DNA from: Ectocarpus siliculosus | Taxonomy: Eukaryota > Sar > Phaeophyceae > Ectocarpales > Ectocarpaceae | Length of the DNA stretch: 64,000 nt | Assembly: GCA_000310025.1 (NCBI GenBank) | Contig: FN649743.1 | Location: forward strand, 2,946,126-3,010,125 | Direction: 5' to 3' | Part shown: one piece after another, positions 11,407 to 22,419 of the stretch | Numbering within the stretch: the stretch's first letter is position 1 | Layout of the letters: each line of letters begins with the position of its first letter | Position numbers and translations under genes: made by a program | The notes under the pieces: generated by a model | Databases searched by the model: none | What the model was told of the DNA's origin: nothing | The model's input: only the letters and a program-made list of their open reading frames with translations

Positions 11407-11702
11407 TGGGCACGAAACCCACGGCGCTTTGTTCCCACGGTCTCCAGAAGCCGTCGTTCGGCCCATACTGACCGGCGGTTGCCAAGATATGCCGAAGGAG
11501 GCGGCCGCAGCCCCATCACTTCGGCGGTGGCGTAGATCGGGCTGACCGACGTATAACACCTCTCGAAAACCGTTTTTGAAACCACCTTCAACGGGCACGA
11601 AACCACCTGCAACTTTTTTTCCCCACCACCCCCAGCTGTTACACAATACAAGCCGTCGTTTGGCCCAAACCAACGCGTGGTTGCCGAGATATACCATCGG
11701 TT

Positions 11703-12026
11703 GTGGCGGGGGTGAACCAGTCGGTTGTGCTAGAATCGAAGGCTGCGACGGTGCGAGGTGGGGACGTGTTCGCTGCCGCCCAGGGGCAGCAGGTGGACGT
11801 CATGGTCATTCTTTCGGGTTCCGTAGTGGTCGACACGGGCGAAGCCGCGAACGAATGCCAGTTCACCATGAAGAACTACTGCGAAACAATGAGCAGCAGA
11901 GAGGGGAACCTACGGTCGTACGATCGTACGGGCGTGTACGTGGGAAACACCGGATACCTTTTCGGTTCAACGCCGTTGGTTTGTGCCATCGTTTGTACCA
12001 TCGTTTGTACCATCGGTTTTGAATAA
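11703..12026 (+). pseudogene. Short ORF shared by both duplicates; start lost in copy A
   Basis: The frame AGVNQSVVLESKAATVRGGD runs for about 107 codons with a hydrophobic middle (VMVILSGSVVVDTG) and a repetitive end (CAIVCTIVCTI, from three copies of a TTTGTACCATCG-like unit). In copy B the equivalent frame starts at an ATG at 53103; here that codon is ATA. Differences between the copies are mostly amino-acid changing (V/I, V/G, Y/D twice), which suggests no purifying selection. Function unknown; possibly a remnant from an old element. Confidence 0.35.
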
Positions 12027-12899
12027 TAATGCCGTTGCTTTTCTTCGATGGATGGTCGAGGTACCCACACAAAGGAGGGAGAGGTGGTTGTCACAGGGCC
12101 AACACCTCGCGAGAAGAAAGTCGACGGGGAAAACTTGAAAGAGAAGCACCGGCACTGGCCGCGCATCCACCCCTTGCTCTTCTCGCAACCAGAGGCTGAG
12201 CATGTAACACTAGTCTCTTGGAGGTGGAGAAACGGTGTCCCATCCATCAATCAGCGAGTTGGAGGACGGGGTGACAAGGCTATTAAGCAATATCTAACGC
12301 CGCTGGGACCGATGTTGCTACCACCGTTTCTTCGGCGAAGGGCTGCAAGACGCGTTGTGTGCTATTGGCGGCCAGTTGCAGTGGTACTGGCGTGTTCACC
12401 CTAGTGTATACAATATAGTCTACGTTCACAACACACGAGTTTGTGGCAAAACATGCGTGTATGTTGGTCAAAGCTACTTCTTGCGGGAGCGGAGCTGGTT
12501 GTCATCTCGAGGAAACAGTCGAGGGCATCACCAAGAGCTTGTCCCCAACACAGAACCAACGATGGCAAGAGCCAGATTCGGCCATATTGGCGCAAGCCAC
12601 ATTGGTGAGTTGTTGGCGGAACCGGTATAGAGGTGAATGTGAGCGATATGGGTATTTCCATCAAGATCACCCTGGAATTGTTTGGCTGGCACAAAACGTA
12701 TTTCAGTCTTCTCATCGATATCGGTCTCTTCCGGTGCGGCCTTGATTGATGAATGACAGTTTGGCTGGCACAAAGTGTTTCAGTCTCATCGATATCGGTC
12801 TCTCATTGGGGGGGGGATCCAACCCCCCCCCAGGCCACAACCACCACCATGCCATAACACACTGTGCACCACACCACACCGTACCCAGTATCCACCTCA
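12027..12899. other. Non-coding part of copy A; G/C hairpin
   Basis: No gene is supported. A near-duplicate of about 45 bp (TTTGGCTGGCACAAA, then ATCGATATCGGTCTCT) occurs at about 12679-12730 and 12770-12812. A run of nine to ten G is followed by GATCCAA and a run of C (about 12806-12832), forming a strong hairpin. Both features are retained in copy B (54215-54246). Confidence 0.5.
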
Positions 12900-13527
12900 C
12901 AGCAGGACGCGTTTCCGCGGCAGTCGAGAAAGGAAGTCGGCGTTACCGTTCGTGGAACCATTGCGGTACTCAAGAGTATAAGTGTAAGCGGTAAGAAACC
13001 CTAGGCATCGTTGTGCGTGGGCGTTGTGTTCTCACTAACCTTCACCAGTGCTCGAGAGACTTGCGTTCGGTGAAAATCTTGAAGTGGGTACCCCAGAGAT
13101 ACCCACGGAGGCGGTAAATGCACCAAATGGTGCTGCCGGCTTCAAGATCAAGAGGAGTCCAATGACGCTCAGATTCAAAAGTCGCCCGACATACGAAAAC
13201 AAGAGGTCGAACAGAACCATCAGGTTGCTCTAGTTCAAGAGTACCACCAAATCCATCGCGGCTCGCGTCACAATAGGGGCGAAAAGGCCGCGACCCGTAA
13301 GAGACGGTATCCCAGTCTGGATACACCGAAACTGGCGGGGTTGTTAATTCGGCAAGAAATTGCCTTTCGGCGGGTTCCATTGCATCCGTGAACTCAAACC
13401 GCAATTGTGTACGTATGGATGAAGAATATGGTCTCGCTCGATGGGTGTCGAGACAGCATGTTCGTTCGCTTTCCGTCAGATCTTGTTCGTATGCATTCCT
13501 GTGATATTGCACGATATAACTTGTCAA
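12900..13527 (-). pseudogene. Ty3/gypsy RNase H remnant (copy A)
   Basis: On the minus strand the frame shows RFEFTDAMEPAERQFLAELT, then TPPVSVYPDWD, PYCDASRDGFGG, RATFESERHWTPLDLEAGS and LRGYLWGTHFKIF. This is the thumb to RNase H part of a gypsy Pol. The block that is usually T-D-H-K reads TERK here (TEHK in copy B), replacing the Asp. A frameshift follows near 13045, after which the usual ending FLTAYTYTLEYRNG and DFLSRLP can be read. No RT palm, integrase or LTR is seen beside it, so it is an orphan fragment older than the duplication. Confidence 0.85.
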
Positions 13528-15135
13528 ACCGGTGTTGCGTTAGAGCGACCGTTCGGGTGGCGTCGGTTTCTACGGTAAGGAGCCTAATCCGAGGCGTTCC
13601 AAACGTGGAGTAAACTCGCCTTCCTCTCCTCTATACTGTCCATTTTCATCTGAATATTCCCCTGTTACTTGGTTTCTTTGGTGTTCGCCTCCTTAGGAGT
13701 TGGGATCGTAGCCCTCTGAAGTTTGCCTGGATCGAAATGCCCCCATTCTTGGTCGATATCCTGTCTTCGGTACTCGCTACTGATACTTTGAAGTATTTTA
13801 GAACCTTACGTAGTGTGCATTTTCAGAGTGCCCGGACCTGTGCAGTGTTTACCTTATTGACAAATATGCTCCTCGGTTGTCTTTGCGTTGATTTGAGTTC
13901 GCTCTTGGAGTCTCAGCGCCTGTACACTTGGTGTTAACAATGCGCATGAGGTCACGGTAACTTGATGTATGTATGCCACGAAAACGTAACAATTGATCCT
14001 CAAACTTTGGACGGCAAGTGGCGAATTTGCATCGTTCTCTTCAATGTGTGTATGTCGAGCCTGATTGTTCAACGGCGGGCTCTGCTCAGCACGTCCGGCT
14101 TCAGCGCGTGCTATCTCGTCCAAGGTATTGTAGCGATATACCGTTCACCCGGACGTGCCAGATATCGTATCGTCGGTCCCTGCTATGGTGCCTGCGGAGA
14201 GTCAGGACTCGGAGAATGGAACGACCGCCTTAGAGGGTAAGCTGCCATCCAATAGCTTTTCGTTGCGAATGAGAGTGTTCGTCGTCGTTTCAGGTATTGC
14301 TAAAATGGCGGGAATCTGTTTCCAGTGCAACCTCTTTGGGTGCTATGATCCTCTTTCATGTTGCGCAGTGTGTCAATCGAAGCCCCCCGTCCCACTTCAC
14401 ATTGCAATGCGAACACCTACTTCTAAACGTATCTGCAGGTTGTTGCTTGCACCTGTTGTCTCTCAAGTTTTACCGGTATGTAAGGGAGGGCGTACGGAGG
14501 AAATGAAACATTTCTCGCGTAACAGACACCTGGTGCAGCTGGATGCACTCTACCTGGCTAGATCCGCATGGTCACATCGAATGTTTCGCAGGTTTTTGTT
14601 TCAAGTATGAGCTTTGGGCCTAAGAAATGGGTGCACCCGGCGCGATCACAGCCACAGTCGGAAACCCCAAAACCCGGGGCTCGCAGCCACCGCGTGGCGC
14701 CATCTGATCGGCTGCTGCCCGCAGCCACCCAAGTGCATTCGTAACATCATGCTGTGCAAACTTCATTCTATGCTCTGCCGCCACCCCTGTCTCCTCCTCT
14801 TTTTTAACAGTTGCAATACATGCTCATCTCTCTAAGGGGCGTGCTATTGATCTGGATGACCCAGCACGCGTATACACAGACAGATGGTGTCCAACGTTCC
14901 CAAATGAGCCAGCCTGCTTTCGATTATTTCCAAATTCTACCTGGAAGTTGTCCAGAGGGAGACCGCTGCACCTTATTCCACCTATATAGGACGAAACAAA
15001 GGCGGACAATCGAGTGCGGTTGTTGTCATTTGTAGGCTTACAGAAGCAGTCCGATGTCGGATCGAAATGGGTATTTTTGGTCCAGAAGTCGTGATTTATC
15101 AATAACTCAAGGCCACCACCTCTATTTCGCAAAAA
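13528..15135. other. Unassigned part of copy A with weak coding traces
   Basis: Plus-strand frames such as MPDIVSSVPAMVPAESQDSE (from 14155), with a donor-like GTAAGC at about 14239 and an acceptor-like TTTCAG at about 14289, are kept in copy B (55572 on). They lack recognisable domains and could be remnants. On the minus strand near 15030-15075, FDPTSDCFCKP is the fused remainder of a Cys-rich exon that is longer in copy B (60093-60215). Confidence 0.35.
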
Positions 15136-15381
15136 TCAATGGAAGCATTTACCAAAGCCGACAACAAAGTTGGCCGGACGTCTAAGCATTCGTGTACTCG
15201 AACCAATGACGGCGTCCTTCATGTTATCATGCACGGCTGCGAAATGAGAACATAGCATTATCATCAAGGGTTCAAGTTGCTTGTTCCATAGAAAAAAGGT
15301 ACAACGTGCATAGACAGTGACTACATGTAGGGCATCCAACAAAAGGTCGAACCATATTATCAACCCAGCGACCATCGGCAC
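15136..15381 (-). CDS. Hypothetical ORF shared by both duplicates
   Basis: The 81-codon frame MPMVAGLIIWFDLLLDALHV runs through FAAVHDNMKDAVIGSSTRML and ends VVGFGKCFH. The copy at 60420-60665 is open over the same length with about seven amino-acid differences. It lies in line with, and just upstream of, the Cys-rich exon on the same strand, so it may be part of the same old gene. No known family is recognised, and the bias toward replacement changes argues against current function. Confidence 0.3.
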   Translation of the reverse strand: MPMVAGLIIWFDLLLDALHVVTVYARCTFFLWNKQLEPLMIMLCSHFAAVHDNMKDAVIGSSTRMLRRPANFVVGFGKCFH

Positions 15382-15434
15382 GACACAACACCAAAAACAG
15401 CGGCTCTCTCTTCGAGAAGAACCTTGTTCAGACC

Positions 15435-15748
15435 ATGCTCAATGCCGGCCCAGCTCTCGCCAGTCGTTTACTCACAGTCGCCACCATCGTAGGCGCAGTC
15501 GGCGTTGTTGTTCGCTGCGAAAGTCCAACCGAAGAACGAAACAACAACGCGATTCAGATTCTCAGTATACAGGGGGAGTTGGTCTGTCTACTAAACCCAC
15601 CCTGGCTTTCCTCCATTCTATGTCGCAGGCAGCATTGGTTTGCGCCTCAACCGCAAAGGAGATCCCATAGATTCAAAAGCGGACGTGTCCGCCGAAACGG
15701 TTTTCCGCTATCGTTGGATCGACGTTGCCAACGGAGGTGTACAGTAGG
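15435..15748 (+). CDS. Possible 5' end of a secreted-protein gene (copy A)
   Basis: ATG at 15435 starts MLNAGPALASRLLTVATIVG, a credible signal peptide or membrane anchor, then RCESPTEERNNNAIQILS. After a possible intron with an acceptor at ATGTCGCAG (about 15627), the frame SIGLRLNRKGDPIDSKADVS continues to RYRWIDVANGGVQ and a stop at about 15746. Copy B (60719-61020) keeps the first part but has lost 4 bp (TTTG) in the second, breaking the frame. No family recognised. Confidence 0.35.
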
Positions 15749-15922
15749 AGCACACACAAGCGGCAGGAGACAGGCGGAAGCGTATCGAAGAGAAGAGTAC
15801 TGGGGCACAACGGGGCATCAGTCTCCTGTTGCTCAGCCTTGACCTTGGGGGGAATTGGTTTGCTCCGGAAGTATTGGCTAGCCTTTAGCACTTTAGTAGG
15901 TTGAAGCAAGGCGCCTTTCATG

Positions 15923-18429
15923 CAGGGTAGACACTACGCTGGGCGGAGAAGCCCGACAGCGGAAACTCGGATGGCGGGTCTCTAAAACACATCATGGGTA
16001 CATCTTGCAGCATCACTGAGAGATTGGATGTGCTGCGAGAACGATGCTCACGGCGCCAGAATCATGGGGCAAACACCGCTGCGGGGATAGTCTATGCGGG
16101 CAATTCCCGTTCGACCGCGGGAATTTATTTCGCTCGACCGAGAGTTTTTGGTGAGTGGGGAGGACGATGAACGACGAGACCGCAGTCTGAGAGACTTCGT
16201 AGGAGGAGTGCGCAGTATCGTCTATCGTAGTATGCAAGCACTGCTTTATTGTTTTCTTTCGAATTGCCTTGATTCATATTTCTGTGGCCTACGGAGGGAG
16301 ACATCCCCCGTACAACACGTTCCGCACGGCACAAAGCCTCTGCGGTATCCTAACATGTCTCTGCTTCTTAAAACACAATATCTCCCTCCGAGTGCTACCA
16401 GACGGGACGAAACTGTTGAACAGTAGCAGTCTCGAACGATTGAGACTCCCAATGGTACGCACTACCATTCAGAAAATACCCAGTTCGAAGTCGTGCAATA
16501 TCTGCTTCGGGATACAACAGTACAACCCGTCGGGTCGTCCGATGTCGTGCAGTACGCTTATATTTCCAACACAGAACTGTGCGATACGCACCTTGCACGC
16601 AATTTGACCGCAAAACGGGACGGCACAGCTCAGCCGTTGACCTTCGTGACGCGCCGCCCGCCTAGAAAATCCCCAAATCGGAGGACTCAAAGAGTTCCTC
16701 CACCAAGAAGCACAACGGCGAGCGCTACCTCAGAGAGACCCTACTCTGTCTCTCGGCGGTGGCGTGCAGTACCGATAGTCAGCTGTGGCGCACTATGAAG
16801 CGCTAAGTATCGTTTGCCTTGCCCTTCTTGATCGCCATGTGCCCTGCGCCGTATGGTGGTTTCATGGCGTTGCTTGCTTCCCGCTGTATCTTTGAGGTTC
16901 CCGCGAAATAATCCGCATGATGCCTGGGATATCTCACTACACGGGAAAACATGACGAAAAGCACGAGGTTGAAAAAGAAAAGAAACAACAGAACGAAAGC
17001 GACAGGGCTGCGCTGTCGTGCATCCTGGGTTTCCAATCTCGTGGGCATCCGAACGTAACCGGGACAGGTTACATGGGATCAAGCGACGCGCGAGGCACGG
17101 TATCGTTTGTTTGTTTATTTGTTTTTTATTGGGGGGGGGTACGCGGCGCCACGTCGAATTCCTTCTTGCGGTTCGACTTACGCCGCGGCCCACGGTAGAA
17201 AAAAAAAACAATGGGACCGTACAGCCTGTGGCTTCATCATAGGAAAGGAATAAAGTGGCTTCGACGCGGTTGTCTCTGCAGATATCGTCGAGCGTCAATT
17301 ATTTGGCGCGCATCCGATATTCCCGAGCAAGCTGACCGACGAGCACATGACGACAATGCCGACCCGAGGCATTTCAACCATAATTAATTGTCCCCGCCCG
17401 CGTCATGGTTCCATTTGAAAGACGCGCTATGAATGGCGTAGTTTCTCGAAGTTCCAGACAAGGAAAATTTCCGGTGTTGCTGCATACTACGCCAACCGTG
17501 GTGAGAAACACAGGTATTCCTACCATCCTAACCGTGTTGGGGGAGGGGAGAGGGCATGTAGTTCGAACTTGACCCTGCGCTCTCGCCGCTATGCATCGTT
17601 CGAGACATATATGACCAAATATTATGAGAACATTCCCGGGTATATTTCACCCGCAGTAGATCGATTCCAACCATGCGACCGAAGCGATTTAGGTGGTCAA
17701 CGCCACTACACTAGTAAAGTCATGTTCGCGATCATCGATACCTGACGGATTAAAGTTTCTTTTACACACACGAACGTGCATGTGCACACACACACCATTA
17801 ACAACAAAATGTGCGTGGCGGAGCTGTTGCACCGTTGAATGCAGCCGTTCGGAAACATCACACCGGGAGATACTGCTCGCTGTCTATTGATAACGATGGC
17901 GGTGGATGAGATGTGATTAGCCAGCCCTCGATGAGATTTGACGCGAAGACACATACATACCATGCGGGTTGTCAAGCCCCCAGAGAAGTAGGTAGTAGTC
18001 CCCTTGTAGTTCCACGGCTGGTCGCTCCAGCCGAGCGTGTTCCATCATCATCCTGCCCTCGTTCCGCAGTACGAATTTCTGCTAAAGCTACGAATTTCTG
18101 CTAGCTACGGGTCCAACCTTCGATGTAGCTAGCTGCTGCCCTCCTTCCCGCGTGACCCTCCGACGCGGGCTGCGTGTTACACACTGTGCATTCCTCAACA
18201 CGTGGCCTTTGGTCCAGTAGGCACGCGTCTATCAAACTCTTGATGCAGGAGCAGCGAGGCAGCAGAATGAGAACTCCGTGAGACCTTCTTTTTGTAAGAC
18301 CCCAGAAAACCAAACCAAGACAACCCAACCGACACGCCTCCTAGGCGGCCAAATACAATCGTAGATCGAGATGTTCCGAATTCTTCCGTGCACAACAAAC
18401 TTAAAGTTTATTCGGTCTTCGACAACAAA
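15923..18429. other. No supported gene
   Basis: Several short frames exist without domains. The most gene-like is on the minus strand at about 16803-17000, with a hydrophobic helix followed by ADYFAGTSKIQREASN and MKPPYGAGHMAIKKGKA before a stop. It could be the last exon of a small membrane protein, but no splice partner was found. Poly-G (17131-17140) and poly-A (17200-17209) tracts are present. Confidence 0.3.
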
Positions 18430-19970
18430 CTTTCATTATACATTATGTACATAACGATGGAGAAGGCCGACGAGGAAGGTACGAAGAGAGGAAATTGCAC
18501 CCCACGTTCGAAGTCGGTGTGAAAACCGCCGCAAGGAAGGAGTGTGAAGGGAATTAAAAAAAAACGGAGACGTCGACGTTTGCGTCGTTGAACGATCCTT
18601 CCGTATAACGCAGGTACTCACCAATGCAAGACGGGGAGGTAAAATACCCATCTCAAAGCGCAGGTCATAACTGCATATGACTCATGCGCGGAGAAGTTAC
18701 CACGGAGAATAATCAACAAGAAGTTTGAAGGCGGGCTGACAAGGTTTGGAGACACAAACACTTGAGCGATGACGGCAAGCGCAACGTCAAAACTTCACAA
18801 GAAGAAAAATGCATACAAAAAAAGAACAGGCCGGATGCCGACCTATGGCTCTCTCGGAATGAAAGGATTCCCACAATTTCCAACAGGTAATCCACAAGTA
18901 TCGAGCCGACGACGATTAATGACACACATGCGGTACGCAAAGAGGGATGGGGGAAGGAAACGCAACGGGAAAAAAGTCGTACTTTAATGCAATCCTCCCT
19001 TATAACGCAGGTACTCACCAATGCAAGACGGGGAGGTAAAATACCCATCGTGAAAGTCGAAGCGCAGGGTCATAACTGCATATGACTCATTCGCGGAGAA
19101 GTTAACACAGAGACTTATCAGGAAGAAGTTTGAAGGCCGGCTAAGAAGGTTTGAAGACACAAGCGCTTAAGCGACGATGGCAATCGCAACGGCAGGAAGC
19201 TGCCATGACAACACAAGTACCTCGACAATCCCATCACGACCTCTATGTACAGTAGTACCGCAGAAAATAAAAATAAAAGTACAATGTGGAAAACCCCGAG
19301 GAGAGCCTTTGCGCGGCAACAACTACAGAGAGAGCGGGAGCTCTGCGTGTACCTGTTGGTGGACATGTGGCAGGCGCACGACACGCGAACGGATGTTTGC
19401 ATCGCATAGTAATGATAGTAGTCTGGCTCGCCGTCGCAGAAGGTATGCCATCCAGTCATGGTCGTTGCCTGCCGTAATAGGCGGACGTCGTTCGGCGTCT
19501 GGTCCACACTGCTGTGAAGCAAAAACAGTTATTGCGATATCTACATATGCATGCACGCAATTGTTTTGCTCATTGTTGCAGGAAAATTTGCTTCCATAAA
19601 GAACCCAAGAATTTCAGTGCTGTATCCCGACGTACAAGACTCCCATCGACACACCAGCACGGACGGGTAGGAGGAGTGGGTGCGTGGAAGATGCCGTCAC
19701 AACACAGCTAACTCCACACTTCTACGACTATGTGCAGTCGGCGTCTGGTCGATACGAAAGTCGAAGGTGGGCATGATGAAGGCCGACCCGTCCTGCGTCA
19801 TTCGGTGTAAAATGATAAATGCGAAAGATGGACGGCGTAAAGATACAGCGGTCTTCTCGGCAGTGCCAAAGGAAAACGGAAAATGCAAACACGTCGCAAA
19901 AAAAAAAAAAAAGGTGATCGTTATCTTACAATCTCACTCTGCAATTGTCGGATGGCAAATGAAATAACAA
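18430..19970. repeat. Dispersed repeat family, copy C1
   Basis: The block 18430-18900 matches 45350-45840 closely. Within C1 a piece of about 165 bp is itself repeated (about 18598-18760 and 18990-19165, with GCAGGTACTCACCAATGCAAG and AAGTTTGAAGG). Further blocks at 19578-19740 and 19776-19915 match 46120-46265 and 45952-46085, but in swapped order. Coding-like traces occur on both strands: plus GRMPTYGSLGMKGFPQFPTG followed by a GTAATC donor-like site, and minus DFHDGYFTSPSCIGEYLRY. The family was not identified; it may be a decayed multi-exon gene or an element. Confidence 0.75.
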
Positions 19971-20028
19971 TGATGATAACATCAGCAATGACAGAATCGT
20001 AGGAAATCTCTCAACGGTGTGTGTGGGA

Positions 20029-20580
20029 CACAGCTCGTACAGCAGCAGACGGCCCGTCTCAGACGTAATCGTCCGTCGCGGTGGGCAATCCTGTCTCTCG
20101 CTGAATGGTCTGGGAGAATCCCTTCAACGGTGTGGGACACAGCTCGAACGGCAGTAGACCGCGTGAGACACAATCGTCCGTGGCGGTGGACAATCCCGTC
20201 TCTACCTCCCTCTTGCGTGAAAGGAATTTATGAAGCACACAGAACGTTCAAAGGTGCTTGCTTGTTTCAGGAGCTCAAGCAGCTCGGAGAGCAGTAGGAG
20301 ACCGTGTGAGACGCAATCGTCCGTCGCGGTGGACAATCCCGTCTCTACCTCCCTCTCGCGTGAAAGGAATGTATGAAGCACAGAGAACGTTCAAAGGTGC
20401 TTGCTTGTTTCAGGAGTTCAAGTAGCTCGGAGAGCAGTAGAAGACCGTGTGAGACGCAATCGTCCGTCGCGGTGGACAATCCCGTCTCTACCTCCCTCTT
20501 GCGTGAAGGGAATGTTTCAAGCACAAAAGAACGTTCCAAAGCTGCTCGATGGTTTCAGGTGCTCAAATTATTCGGAGAGT
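20029..20580 (+). repeat. Tandem repeat, 143-bp period
   Basis: The landmark CAATCGTCCGT.GCGGTGGACAATCCCGTCTCTACC recurs at 20171, 20314 and 20457, exactly 143 bp apart, with a partial unit from about 20029. Each unit also contains GTGCTTGCTTGTTTCAGGAG and CTCGGAGAGCAGTAG. The period is not a multiple of three, so the array does not encode a repeated peptide. Confidence 0.9.
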
Positions 20581-22419
20581 AGCATGCGCACTCACTCTGA
20601 TCCGAAGATCATCATGCTGGCGTCGGGCTGTGCATGTGGAACTCCATCATCTCATCCGGGTACCATCTTCTGTCGGCCATGTTTAGTTTCACTCCTTGGA
20701 ACATTTCTCAGTGTCGTGGATTCATTGCGAACAGACCCACGGCTCTTGACAAAAACTTGGCAACGAGCGAACTCACTCTGCTCACAGGAGAGTTCGGCTG
20801 TGTCCAACTCCACCTCGCGTCTTCGTGTAGGTAGCCTGAGAGACTTGAAGAGGCGTCGGGGACTTCAGTGGTAGGGTGTTCGATTCAATCCCTCACACGT
20901 GCATTTCCTGTCCGAACCGCAAAGAGGGGGGGTTGATCGGATTGTAGGAGCTCCTCCGCGGTTTCGACTTGTGTTCTGTATGTGTCGATCGTCTCCCGTC
21001 GGGAGTACACTACAGTACTACCGATAAAAAAATGTCGAATATTCTCCTGGATCTTCCGCCATTGCGACACAGTATACAAGGCGGGTGGTGTCCTGCCTCT
21101 CTTTTCAAAGGTAAAGCCGAGACCATCGTTCTCCGTATTCTCCAGGCATGGTTGTGTGCCATGTTTGTGTCGAACTTCGACATACGTTAGTGTGCCATAG
21201 CGCTGGCGAGCAGGGACTTGTTGACCGTTACATTAGAGAGGACTTCGTGAGTCACGATGGAGGTTCGAATGTTGGTAGCGCGCCGTTTGATGCAGCTTAC
21301 CTCCGGCATGTCTCCGTGGACGCTGTGTACTGAAAATGATTTTTGCTCCGTTTACAAAAAGGGACGAGCCCCTGAGATGTCGGCAGGTGGTCGCCCGTTG
21401 CCCGTCGGCTTTCGAGCACATCCCGGGGCTCCTTCTGCTTGAAATCGAGCCGGCGAGAATGAGCAAGGTTTGGCTAGGCTCGATGCGAACCCCGAAGTCT
21501 GGGCTAGGGCCATTAATATGTTGTCCTCGGGCCCAAACCCTACCCCCAACCTTAGCCGTCCAACCCCCAACCCAAACCCTCTTAACACCTGACCCAAATT
21601 GAGGACAATTAAACGTGACAGTCTGGTGAATGGTGGTGTACGTGACTCTTGATACGTATGCTCCGAGCACTCACGGGTACTCTCTGTATGTGCAGCGGTG
21701 GAGCTACCTACTACTGGTATAAGGAAGGCTAACGTGAAACGTTGAGCAACTATATCAAACAATCAAATGCCCATCTCAAGACTACCAAAAAACTCAAAAC
21801 ACACGGCTTTCAACCTTCGCCCCCTGCCTGCTCCCTCACGCATAGGCAAAGCGGACGCAAAGCCAACGGAAAGCACGGAAATCTGTACTGCTGTGTGCAA
21901 GGAGCATGGTACATCATCCCCCCCCCCCCCCATGATGCTTGTACGCTGTACCGCTGCAATAAAAAACCATGACTACGTAGATTACACGCACAATACGTTG
22001 CCACGATAGCCGAAGCAGTTACCTCAGGCATCTCCAAGTCTGAGCCTCACGTGATCTTCATCCTTAGATGGCACCACACGTTGCATCTCAAATTTCAACA
22101 TCAGAAACGTCACAATCAGAACACTTAATTAGAAGGTACACACAAAGGTACATGAAACCGCTAGCTAGAGGTTCATCGCTGCCTGCGCAAGAAGAATGGT
22201 GCAGCGGATTCGTAAGAAAATCAGCATGCTGCAACCTGGAAGGCACATGGACACTCTTCGCCAATCACCACAAACGGTCCTCTCTCTCGCTCGCTCGCTC
22301 TCTGCTCCGTGGAGGGGCTTCCTCGCGCCGAATTCAGGCAACACCTGGCGGAATTCTCAAACTGCTGCCATTGCTCCTCTGCAACAGCCGGCGGTGAAAT
22401 GGGACGGTGAGTTGGCAAC
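20581..22419. other. No supported gene; degenerate CCCAAACCC-like patch
   Basis: Short frames have no recognisable domains. At about 21527-21600 one strand is C/A-rich with irregular CCCAAACCCT, CCCCCAACC and similar motifs, reminiscent of a degenerate telomere-like array but too irregular to call one. Poly-C at about 21920-21931. Confidence 0.4.

Larger units (their letters stand above)
3356..15922. repeat. Segmental duplication, copy A
   Basis: After subtracting the foldback/Copia block (3551-10761), about 5.3 kb here matches 50751-61203 base for base at high identity in the same orientation. Matching blocks include 3356-3550 with 50751-50942, 10762-10937 with 50943-51242, 10938-14960 with 52325-56383, and 14960-15922 with 59915-61203. 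The match stops abruptly at about 15922 (61203 in copy B). Shared passengers are a LINE tail, a gypsy RNase H remnant and several short ORFs, so these were present before duplication. Copy A alone has the foldback and Copia elements; copy B alone has the piggyBac-like element, a 3.5 kb gene-bearing block and small inserts. The unit could be a chromosomal duplication or two copies of a larger element; no terminal repeats were found. Confidence 0.9.

Noticed and set aside
12443-12745. Plus-strand frames of about 100 codons in copy A, also in copy B
   Set aside because: Both strands are open and the differences between copies show no coding pattern.
16741-17298. Minus-strand frame of 185 codons
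   Set aside because: It crosses poly-A and poly-G tracts, has no domain, and overlaps another open frame; no splice support.
20029-20580. Repeats considered as a CRISPR array
   Set aside because: Units are 143 bp tandem copies with no unique spacers, and the DNA is eukaryotic.
20870-20910. tRNA-like GTTCGATTC motif
   Set aside because: No acceptor stem, D-arm or anticodon arm can be built around it.
21527-21600. Telomere-like C/A-rich stretch
   Set aside because: Motifs are too irregular and short, and the position is internal; left as a composition note.
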